NCBI GenBank assembly: GCA_039881145.1
Contig: JAYKKI010000037.1
Coordinates: 21,977,501-22,041,500, forward strand
Direction of reading: 5' to 3'
Length of the DNA stretch: 64,000 bases
From: Druceiella hillmani
Taxonomy: Eukaryota; Arthropoda; Insecta; Lepidoptera; Hepialidae
In this document: positions 54,851 through 64,000 of the stretch, one piece after another
Layout: every line of letters begins with the position of its first letter
Numbering within the stretch: position 1 is the stretch's first letter
Notes under the pieces: generated by a model
The model's database searches: none
Told to the model about the DNA's origin: nothing
What the model saw: the letters and a program-made list of their open reading frames with translations, nothing else
Position numbers and translations under genes: made by a program

Positions 54851-57800
54851 TGTATTTTATCGCTCAGTTACAAAATGGCAAAATGTTTTCCGGGAATCTT
54901 TCCAAATTATACATTTAGACTGTTTGAGAATCTATAATCGTAAAATTGATTTCAACACAGAAATACTTGGGTATTGCGGCAATCGAGCTTCTTACTGACT
55001 ACTTCCAATTTGTCATCGATGGACAGACGTTCCTTTGGTTCATAACTAAATTCAATGTTTTCAGTGAACTTCTCAAATATTTATATTATAAGAAGCAAAT
55101 TACTATCTTATACTGATTCATATTTAAATTTTGTCATCAAACGCAATTATACTGATTCATATTTAAATTTTATCATCAAAAATAAATTAATAAATCTTCG
55201 CAAGGATACTCCAAATAATTCAAGTTTATCCTTCCAGTAAATTCTCCAATCTTTAATATTATTTTCTTCAATATAATTAGTTTTGCTAGATATAATCGTC
55301 AAAAATGTGTCTGGAATTCATACGTATATGATTATGAATCTTTGTTATAATTTTTTTACTCTGCTTCAGGATAGAGAAATCGGCGAATGCTTTCATCATT
55401 AATGAAGTTTAAAATCTTTTTTGTCCATTCGCTATCGATATATAATTTGATGTACTTATTTTTTTACTTTCTATTTATGTCTCTTGATTTTACTCCGCAC
55501 AACACAAAATATTTTTGGTTCTGGCGCGACTAGAGCCGTGTAATAAATTGCTTGCTGTCTTTTGATATCCTGAATAAGTTTATTTTTTCTTCAGAATTAA
55601 CGATTTCCCGTTCCCATTCTTTCTTTACACATTCAAAATATATTCCTTACGTTTTCCCTTGGAATTAAATTGAGTTTCATTTCTACCAAAGTTAAAGGTC
55701 TTTCTTGTTTTTGTTTAACTTACGTTCTAAAATGCAAGTCTGAAATAAGTAAAAAATAGTCAATAATATTAAAACACCCAAGAGACAGGGACTTTCCAAT
55801 TTGCCACATAGTTTCCCATAGTCTGACATACTTATTACAACTTGTACATATACAATTATCATTTCATATTTGAAACCACACCACATATTAAAATTGTTGG
55901 CGATGACGATGTTTACACATAGCCATAAACCATAACAACTTAGCTAATAATCTATCTTTAAAGATCCATATTTACAATATGGGGTAATTATGTCACAAAA
56001 TCTTTTCATATGTAGTTCAATGTAATTACAACAATAAATAGGCTTGATTACATTAATTAAATAAATAAAAATTTATACTCAAAATGCTGAAATAGAATAC
56101 GGAGAGAAATATAAAAAAGAACAGTGTCTTGATATTAAAGCACTCACGAGACAAGGAGGTTAAATAGCACCTTATTAAAGTAAACCATTGTCATCACTCG
56201 AATGAAGAATTATTGTAACAAATACAATGCAAAATATTTGCACTGTCGTATAAAATATTATTCTAAACACAACAAAAAAATTTTGAAAATTTTCAAAATT
56301 TTTATGAAATAATTAAAACTTTACATGTGATAAGCAAAGCAAGGTACTCATCCCATCATTTGTTTGATATTTTACGCTGTGTTATTTTTATCTGATACCA
56401 AGGTTTAAATCAATATTATATAAAAATAAAAAGTTCTTAAAATCTCAAGAAGTTTTTTGTCAATATCAGAATAGTCACAATTCCGCTAAAATAAACTTTC
56501 TGCCCATAAATTCTTGACCGAGTGAGTCAGCAAAGGATTTATTGCCAGTAAATTAGCAAATTGCCATTAAATTTATTGCCAGTAGATTAGAATTAAACTT
56601 TACCAATAAAAATGCAATAAATATTTTAGTGTGTAACGACTTTGACGATTTGATAGCAAATAGAGACTGGCTATGTGTGTTCGACAAATCATAGCTTCTC
56701 GTAATCTTTACTCAACAACTATTTTATTTCTTTATACGGAAAAGATTCTAAAATGTATGGAATATTTGACAGTCTCCAAATTTTAAACTAATATGTTATA
56801 AAATTTTAAACTAACATATGCTAACATATTATTTTTAACATATTTTTGACCACAGTTTTCTGCCAATGATATGTATACTAAGGCTTACATAAATTTAAAA
56901 CGACCAGCTCACCGTTCTTACGTACATAAGGTTACGGTACCCTACACAGCAAGTGCGATTCGTACTTGACGTCGCATGTGCATTTTATTAACCATCTCTC
57001 TTTTTGACTTTATGTCGTTAGAAATTACCACAGCTATAAAAATAAAGGATTGATTAAACAAATTTAGCCTCTATCAATAAACGAATTGTGACTTCATTTA
57101 TATAAACGATTCATAAATAAACTTTTTGAATTACTTTGATATCGTTTACCTTTTAGTTGACGGTGGAAATTACAGCTTTCAGGAAAATACTTAGTGTCAA
57201 AAAACCTTTAGGAGACCAAACTAAATATTCTATTTTTCATAAGACCTGAGCAAACATTAAAAATTATAAGCAAACATTTTATTTCTTTTTTGATATTGTA
57301 GTCGGACAAGGAATTGAAATATGATTCTCAAAATATAAAAGACACTTTTTAATTGATCTCAAAAATTTCGAAATGTCTCAACGACAGCGTTGGTGTAAGT
57401 TGTAGTACATATGCTCTTAAGATTGAAAGTTTAAAAATGGAAAAAAATGTACATATATTAAATCGAAAAATTATTTCATTTTAAAATCAATTAAAATAAA
57501 ATACGAACTTCTAAACAATAGCTTTTATGCCAAATTCTTACCTGTCACTACAGAAAACGCAGAAGAATTTTATTTAAAATTTCAATTTATATTTAATGTC
57601 AGATATCACCACCAACCGTTTGAAAATTTTTTTAAACTCATTGCATTGTTTGCGTGCGCAAAAGTGAAAAATAATAACCTATTGGAAGTATAACTTAAGA
57701 CAATAAAACGCTTTTATTTAGCTTCACGTTCCGTACCTTGTTGATTCAAATCTTGGGATAAGTTATATTTATTTTTCGATAAGAATTAACTTATTATTTG

Positions 57801-58116
57801 AAAAAATATTAGTTTTTTGTAATTCCTAAAATGTACCACACTCCTTATGAAATTAAAGAAATAATAATGGATAAATATTGCACATAGTGTACAGTAACAC
57901 ATAGAAATTAACATGCACATATTATTTAATAAATCTTATTCTATAATAATTTTAAAATAAATTATAAAAATCTTGTGTCTGAATTACAAAAACCATGATT
58001 TTAATCGTGAAATATTTTTGGAGAATGTGCAAAATCTAACTGTTTTTTTAGATAATCGTCTTCAAAATTAGAAATGAAGAAAAAAAACCAGTTCGTCAAT
58101 TTTCAAATATTTACAA
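54851..58116. other. AT-rich spacer
   Basis: No gene recognised. It includes the 39-bp duplication at 55108-55180 and a palindromic AT run at 56276-56303. A G+C-richer patch at 56935-56990 (GGTTACGGTACCCTACACAG) may be a scrap of the AGGGTTCCGT repeat family. A minus-strand frame at 55692-55886 is not recognisable. Confidence 0.4.
55108..55180 (+). repeat. Tandem duplication, 39-bp period
   Basis: TTATACTGATTCATATTTAA followed by ATTTTGTCATCAAA at 55108-55141 recurs at 55147-55180 with one change. Confidence 0.92.
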
Positions 58117-58340
58117 TTATTGAATATATTTCGCGTTAATTGTGTAGAAATTCATTATTAATAATTATGCGAAACTATTTGATGGAGTATTATTTCTACT
58201 TTCTTTAAATTCTTTACCACGATCTAGGTTTCGTTGTGTTACAACATCGTAACGGTTGGCAATTAGCAAAAAATGCAATCTGGGCAATTAGCAAAAATAC
58301 ATCACGTAGTTTTCTTTTAATTTTCTCTACAATTATATCA
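58117..58340. mobile_element. Palindromic element copy 4
   Basis: The left side carries the outer extension ATTGAATATATTTCGCGTTA, GTAGAAATTCATTATT, then GAAACTATTTGATGG, TATTATTTCTACTTTCTTT and TTACCACGATCTAGGTTTCG. The right side keeps only ACATCACGTAGTTTTC and a worn extension. The hammerhead-like segment reads on the minus strand: GATGTTGTAACACAAC, then GAAACCTAGATCGTGG. The interior holds a 15-bp duplication, GGCAATTAGCAAAAA, at 58258 and 58283. Confidence 0.65.
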
Positions 58341-58467
58341 AATCCTACTTTTTTCCGTTCATTTTATTATTCAGAATAACCATCTCTGTGAAAATATGTC
58401 GTAAAGCATTATGTAGCCCGTATATTCACGGAAACGCCCCAAAATATGTACTTACATATCTTCTTAA

Positions 58468-58840
58468 AATCAAAAAACCTACCAAGCGCGAGTGAAATTT
58501 GAACCAAGAAGGTTCCTTACCCATTTAGGCATTTTTGAATATTTGGTGCTACATAATATTCCTATTAAACTATTCACAAAATTTTATTTTTTTAAACAGA
58601 AACAAATTAACGATTTTTGGATTTTTTCCGTTAATTACGCTCTGAGACCTTTTCTTTCGCCAAATTTCATGATAAAGTCTAGTTTAAAATATGTAACATA
58701 ATTAGACTTATTATTAGGATTCTCCTTAATTTCATTGACTTAGAAGCTTGATTTTTTTACAACTCCAAAGGAACGTAGACCTAAGTGTTTGATATCATTT
58801 TCAACTTAGTAATCCACGCGTTTAAAATGCTAAAAACTAC
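58468..58840 (-). repeat. AGGGTTCCGT-type repeat, inverted copy
   Basis: It starts AAACCTACCAAGCGCGAG, the reverse complement of the family's 3' end, then GAAGGTTCCTTACCCATT. Near 58740-58820 it continues as TTGACTTAGAAGCTTGATTT, ACTCCAAAGGAACGTAGACC and CCACGCGTTT. These match the family's internal region as I know it. An open frame inside it (58492-58701) is not a gene. Confidence 0.7.
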
Positions 58841-61430
58841 AGCGTTAAAAAAATTAAACGACAGGGCTTAAAAATATGCAAACCATCGATCCGAAACAAT
58901 TCAGTATCAGAAAACTAAATATTATTTTTTTATAATAGCAGTTATTACATACTCGTAAAACAGTACGTATACTTTGGGCGTGTTGACTTTAAGTAAAATT
59001 TCATAATAAAAAATAAGCTTAATGCGCTGTTTCTAGCAGTCATTGGTAATTCAGTACTAATATCGTCACAGTCACCGATGGTCATACTGTAGCTTGATAT
59101 TCAATTCAGGTTTACCGTACTTAAGTTGCACTTCAAAATAATATTAAATTACTAATTCAAAGAGCATTTTATGAAAAATACTAAAATCGACGCTCATTTT
59201 CTCTAAAACATTAAATATTAATGTAATATTTATTACTCATTACATAACACTGTTATTCACACCCATAGTTTCGTTGTTTTAACGTAGCTTCTAATGAAAG
59301 CCAATTAGTAACATTTCTTATTAACAAACAAGAGTTGTTGTTAGAAGGAGTGATGCGTCGTCATTACCAAACACCGTTTCACTCCAAACTTTCATGACGC
59401 TAATTGAGCGTAATAAAGTTTGCAGTTTAATAAAGTTACTATGGAAGTTGTTTTTATTACGTCATTCCAGCTCTTGTGTTACGTCGACTCGTTTTATATA
59501 GTCAGGAATTTACAAAACATTAATTTTTTATTTACTTTTAAACAAATCAAAATTGTAGCTAATGCTAACTAAAAAAAAACTCATCTATACTATTTTGAAG
59601 TTTATTGAACTTTTTCGTTGTTTCTGGAGTACTGAGTTTTAATTTTTTTCTTTAAATATGTTACGGGCGATTAATACATAGTAATTTAAAAAATTAATCT
59701 AAAATGAAAAGAAATCGACCGCCGACCGCTTATGCTATTGGCAATCGCATCGCTAACGACGCTTGAGTTTTAGTATTCAATATTGATGTGATTTTTGATT
59801 GTATAGAATAAGATTTAAAAAAACCTATATCATAAGACCTACTCCATTTATCTCTGGCTCATATCCACTGGCTCATAAGAGCTACTCCATTTATATTCAC
59901 AATAAATCTATTTGTCTGGAAACGGCTCGCTACTACCGGAAGCTGTGTCCGCTATTCTGAGATATATATAGATAGAGAGATGGAATAATTTTTACATTAA
60001 GTGCAATATATCTCACGCATGACAACTCATATTCCACAAGAAGCTTCGACAAGAGCCAACTAGCATGTTAAATTCATATTCCCTCTAATTTTGATGTCCC
60101 ATTTCATCCCAAGTGTATAACAAAAGAATTATTTGACAACTTTACCGTCAAATTACAGATTCTATTCATTTGAAAACCATCACTCTGCACCTAAAATAAT
60201 AGAATTTTTTAAATTTCATCACGTAAAAATATTTTGATCTCGTTTCGCCCTTTATAGTGTGTGATTACCAAAAAAACTGTGAAATATTTGTACACATAAA
60301 TATTTATTTTTCGATTAATGTTACGAAGTTTCGTTTTGTTAGATATAATATTTAAAGGGTTTTTATGTTTTCCAGGACTCTGTGTAAAAGTTAAGTTCCT
60401 ATATCCGTCGTTTTGATTAATGATTAACAAATTACCTAGCTAGTCTCTAATTTATACCGGTTATACCGGTTTTTTTAATAATGTACGTGTTAATTTTCTG
60501 CCTTGTTATATGCGTCAAAGAAAGACTTTTATTCAAATGAATTTAAAAATGCTTAATTTTCGTAAGTATAGGTAAATGTTGAAAAAAATATATTGTAGTT
60601 TTAATTCCCAATAAAAATCATCCGCACTTCGCTAACAGGGAGTCTTCTTATTTAAGAAATTATATTTACGAGGACTTGAATTTAAATCACCTATCAATAA
60701 TTAGCGAATCAATATGTATTTCACACATAGATTTTTATTAATTTAAAACAGTTAAAAAACTTTACAAAAAAAGCTTGCACCTAAATTATTCAAAATAGCT
60801 TTTACATAATTCGGCGAATGCATAATTTATTAATGGCAAAGTTTGCCAATTAGCTTAATGCACTACAACTCTCCGAGTTGCCGACTTGGTGATAATTTGT
60901 CAACGCATTCCATTATTCATATTAGTTCGGCATTCCGCCCGACTGCAAGAATTTATCGTTTAAATTAGGCCCATTTATCTATCAGTTCAAAAAGCTTTTT
61001 GATATATTTTCTGCTATCGTAAATTAATTTTGAATTATATCATTACAATTAAGAGATAATTTAGTTATGAAAAAGAAATTTGTATGTAACATTAAAAATA
61101 TTTTTTTTTAATTTGCAAAGTTTGTTCGCGCCGATAAAGAAAAAAGTAATAAAAAAATATATAAATTGATTCTCCAGCATTCGTAGATAAAAATTAATTG
61201 AAGACAAGTAATGAAAGATTTTAAAGAATCTGTTTGTCGCTATGAACTTTAATTATTCTTGCCTGTGGCTTTATATTCTGCACGTATCTATGCTCTTAAT
61301 AAAAAATAAAGGGGTATTAAACATATAATTGATTATAAAATATATTGTATATTCAAAAGCACTGTAAATAAAAGGAAATCTCAAAAGAAAGGTTAATAAG
61401 CTATAGAATATAACTGATATCAAAACTTAC
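58841..61430. other. AT-rich spacer
   Basis: No gene recognised. At 59830-59893 CATAAGA.CTACTCCATTTAT occurs twice. G+C-richer islets lie at 59718-59765 and 60870-60955. A minus-strand frame at 60209-60430 has no motif. Confidence 0.4.
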
Positions 61431-61546
61431 GATGGGAACTTTACCGCCGAACTTAGTGGATTTATTACGTTGAATATAAATTACAGTTAAAATAGCAGAG
61501 GATGATAACGTAGGCAGCATCGTTACAATTTTAAGTAAATTTCAAT
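61431..61546 (-). CDS. Candidate exon with start codon, unknown gene
   Basis: On the minus strand a good acceptor (TTGTTTTATTACTTCAG, AG at 61548-61547) and a GTAAGT donor (GT at 61430-61429) bound 116 nt. Within it an ATG at 61520-61518 opens exactly 30 codons to the donor: MLPTLSSSAILTVIYIQRN, then KSTKFGGKVPI. An in-frame TGA lies at the beginning of the exon, so this would be the first coding exon with a non-coding 5' part. The N-terminal stretch is hydrophobic and could be a signal or anchor segment. I do not recognise the protein. The base before the donor (ATC/GTAAGT) is not consensus, which weakens the call. Confidence 0.3.
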
Positions 61547-62509
61547 CTGAAGTAATAAAACAACGCTGCGGGTCTATTTTTAAACAAAATTTTGAACGAT
61601 AAAAGTAATAAGTGTTAAAAGGTAATAAGTGTTAAAATAGATTTATTTGTAATTATACAAAATAAAATAAAACATTATTAATCGTTTTTAATCGTTATAT
61701 GTGTATTAAATGTATAATTGGTTATAAAATATCGTTGCTGTAGTTTTTTCTTGCATTTCAAATTTTTATTTTAATATTTGAAACCAACTCCCGTATGGGC
61801 AAAACATGCAGTTCTTTCGAATGTTTTAAATAAATATAGGTCACCTTAAATTCTGTACTTTTAAACAATAAAGATATTTGTCTTACACATTTGGAGAATA
61901 AAACAGTTATATTATAATAATTGTATTAATATGCCCAAATATCACGTTTTTCTATAATATCTTAAGAAATTTTAGCAATAAAAAAAGTATCGGATATTGT
62001 TTGAACTTTTTGTAGTATCCATATCATAATTGTTTTCTTTCCTGATTCTCAAATCCCTAGTTACTTTCAGTTACTTAGATACAGTTGCAGTTGTAGTAAA
62101 ACACGGAGCTTTATTAGACCACATCTGTAACTTAACATTTAATCTATAAATAATTTGGTGTAACTTATTCATCTATTCGTTATTATATATATTAAAATCA
62201 TTATACTGTTCTGTAATAATTGTTTTCAAATCCAAGTAAGTTAACACTAGGATTCATTTCCATTTCAATTTGATAGTTAGTCTTTCCGTTTCAAATTTAC
62301 ATGACTATTTTTAAAATAATATCGTCGTATTAGTCAAACAAAGAACTGACCTGTTTTGTTGCATATACAACAATCGTGATCTGGCTAAACAATTAATTTA
62401 CAAGAACATCAAAATCTTTTTAATGCGATAATTTGAAATTAATATTCAATTAAATTAACGGAAAAGACACATTCATTTTTCTTATGTATTATAGTCTACA
62501 TGATTTAAT
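61547..62509. other. AT-rich spacer
   Basis: Contains a 17-bp tandem duplication at 61604-61637 (GTAATAAGTGTTAAAA twice). Nothing else recognised. Confidence 0.45.
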
Positions 62510-62665
62510 ATATTGTCGTCGCCGTGGCGTGATGAGTCGATCAAAAAGCACACGGCCTTTGGCAGTGCACCGGCTGGGCACCGTGGGGACCGGATGCTCT
62601 CGTAACAATAAGTTCGCCATATGTATCAATTATAATATTATAGTAGAGAAATAAATAAATAAACA
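62510..62665 (+). repeat. G+C-rich repeat 3' end with (AAAT)n tail
   Basis: A G+C-rich block (GTCGCCGTGGCGTGATGAG to GGATGCTCTCG) is followed by TCGCCATATGTATCAATT and GAAATAAATAAATAAAC. The second half is shared, inverted, with 44826-44905. The tail fits the 3' end of a LINE or a SINE that borrows such an end. No RNA polymerase III B box was found, so a tRNA-derived SINE is not supported. Confidence 0.55.
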
Positions 62666-62784
62666 CAAGTGCCGCTGACAAAATTTTTTGGAAACTTAAT
62701 AACTTAGTCCTGTTTTGATTGACATAATCAAGCCATGGTGCAGTTGAATATGAGATGCCCTCAACATTTCTATGTACTTTTTAA

Positions 62785-63060
62785 GGCTGTGTATCCAAAG
62801 GGTCTAAACGAAACCCTTTTGTGTTGGTACTTTTGTATATTAGTCTGTCTATTATAGTTTCCGAAAAATATAAGATGGACTTGAAATTTAGACACGACGT
62901 TACCTAAACCCTGACCCAAAACTAGAAATACTATTATTAATATGACTTAAAAATATAGGTCGCTTCAGTACATGGAGGGAGGCAATGAAGGGGAGGAGTT
63001 CATGATAATTATTTTTCAGCATTTGGGTTATTTCTAAAAATAGCTCAAATCTATTTTCTA
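62785..63060. repeat. Diverged repeat related to the AGGGTTCCGT family
   Basis: GTATCCAAAGGGTCTAAACG and AAACCCTTTTGTG, then TTAGTCTGTCTATT, resemble the GTACCCAAAGGGT...GGGACCCT...GTCCGTC end of a related insect repeat. A G-rich stretch (GGAGGGAGGCAATGAAGGGG) follows at 62974-62993. Confidence 0.45.
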
Positions 63061-64000
63061 TTTATTTTTCACTGGAAAACAACGATTCGTTTGTGTATGA
63101 AAATTGCCAATTTTGGATCAATTTTATTGTCAAGTCTGTTTTGGACCATTACGTAGAAATCTATAATTTAGCTCTAATATTTTCCAAACCCTTTGTTTAT
63201 AAAACAAATACAAATAACAGATAAATATATTACAATAAAAATATTATAAGGAAGCAAACCGAAGCATTATTGGGAAATCATTGGTGCTTTTACGTCCGTG
63301 AAAATATAATAGGCAATATATATATGTGGTGAAAATAATATTAATATTTATAAACTGTTTAATATAATTACTATGTACCGTTATATTTTATGTACTTAAG
63401 TGTTTACGGAACCCTCATAGTGTGAATTCTTCTTGTATTTGACAGGTTTATTGTTTTTTACAATCACGTTCAAATTATTAAATAGCGACGATAGAACATT
63501 TTACCCTCCTACTTTATTTTATCTTGATGTTTTATTTTCATAACTTCTTCATCTTTCCATTTTATTGAACTTCGATGTATTTAATTTTATTGAACTTCAG
63601 TGTATTCTTTTAAACTTGTTTCTTTCTTGTTTATGTTATTTTAGTGAGAAGGTATAATATTCCTATCTTATTTTCGAAAATATATTTAATTTCTTTAATA
63701 TCTTTGTTTTTAATACCTTGGCAGAAGTTTTTACGAAAATGTACTGTGAATGGTTCAAATGTATTTAATTTACTTTTAAACTTATTTAGCAATATCAAAA
63801 ACAGACTTTCGATCATGAATATTAAACGTAATACTCTATTCTGTTCTAAACGCCTAATTTTACTTTCTTTTAAAATACCAGTGTTTTTGACCATTTTCAG
63901 AACACCCCCTTACATTCTGCCACTTAAAGCTTCTTTTAATTTTATACTTCTTAAAAATATTTTTTAAAGGATATTTAGACATAATTAATATTTTCTTTTT
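63061..64000. other. AT-rich spacer to the window end
   Basis: TTTACGGAACCCTCAT at 63403-63418 may be a last scrap of the AGGGTTCCGT repeat. TTTTATTGAACTTC is repeated with a 25-bp period at 63560-63607. Two overlapping frames on opposite strands (63631-63894 minus, 63644-63967 plus) are long for this window but have no motif. Confidence 0.4.

Noticed and set aside
57541..57720. Strong minus-strand donor ACAG/GTAAGA
   Set aside because: All three frames upstream contain early stops and no acceptor-bounded open segment was found.
62515..62590. tRNA-derived SINE head or tRNA gene
   Set aside because: TGGCGTGATGAG has only loose similarity to an A box and no B box (GGTTCGA type) follows at the right distance. 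No cloverleaf could be drawn.
63631..63967. Overlapping frames of 87 (minus) and 107 (plus) residues
   Set aside because: Both are AT-driven, hydrophobic or Lys/Asn-rich, start at non-ATG or weak sites, and show no domain motif.

Overview
This window looks like a piece of an arthropod nuclear genome, most likely an insect. It is very A+T rich. It carries a dozen (TA)n tracts, decayed non-LTR retrotransposons of two clades, a pogo/Tigger-like DNA transposon remnant with a pipsqueak helix-turn-helix, and several copies of a roughly 600-bp repeat that starts AGGGTTCCGT and is common in insect genomes. No complete protein-coding gene is visible. No rRNA gene, tRNA gene, CRISPR array or bacterial-style operon was found. 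Most long open frames are AT-rich noise or (TA)n translated as Tyr-Ile repeats.

Layout. 0-7 kb: microsatellite, a perfect 26-bp hairpin, repeat family A/B/C copy A, a fragment of the AGGGTTCCGT repeat, the 3' end of a Jockey/CR1-like LINE (5413-6303), and a possible short exon on the + strand (6902-7008). 7-21 kb: mostly AT-rich spacer with hairpins, TA tracts, one near-complete AGGGTTCCGT repeat (14597-15204) and a degenerate CCTAA-like tract. 21-24.4 kb: the richest interval. It holds repeat copy B, an RTE-like LINE pseudogene, and two copies of a palindromic element whose right arm contains a hammerhead-ribozyme-like core (best at 21875-21915). One of these copies sits inside the LINE reverse transcriptase. 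27.6-29.3 kb: repeat copy C and a diverged partner of the 4.1-4.6 kb segment. 30.8-31.4 kb: a frameshifted LINE reverse transcriptase. 40.6 kb: a CpG-rich patch with a candidate first coding exon on the minus strand. 45.7-46.8 kb: a transposase pseudogene that has lost its catalytic core. 53.3-53.7 kb: an 11-copy minisatellite. 54.7 and 58.1 kb: two more copies of the palindromic element. 58.5 kb: an inverted AGGGTTCCGT repeat. 61.5 kb: a second candidate minus-strand exon. 62.5-63 kb: a LINE-like 3' tail and a related repeat.

The main item of interest is the palindromic element. It resembles the terminal region of Penelope-like retroelements, where hammerhead motifs are known. Here it forms 80-bp inverted arms that differ at one position and occurs at least four times. 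The window is best read as intergenic or intronic DNA with a few possible exons. All exon calls rest only on splice-site and frame logic.
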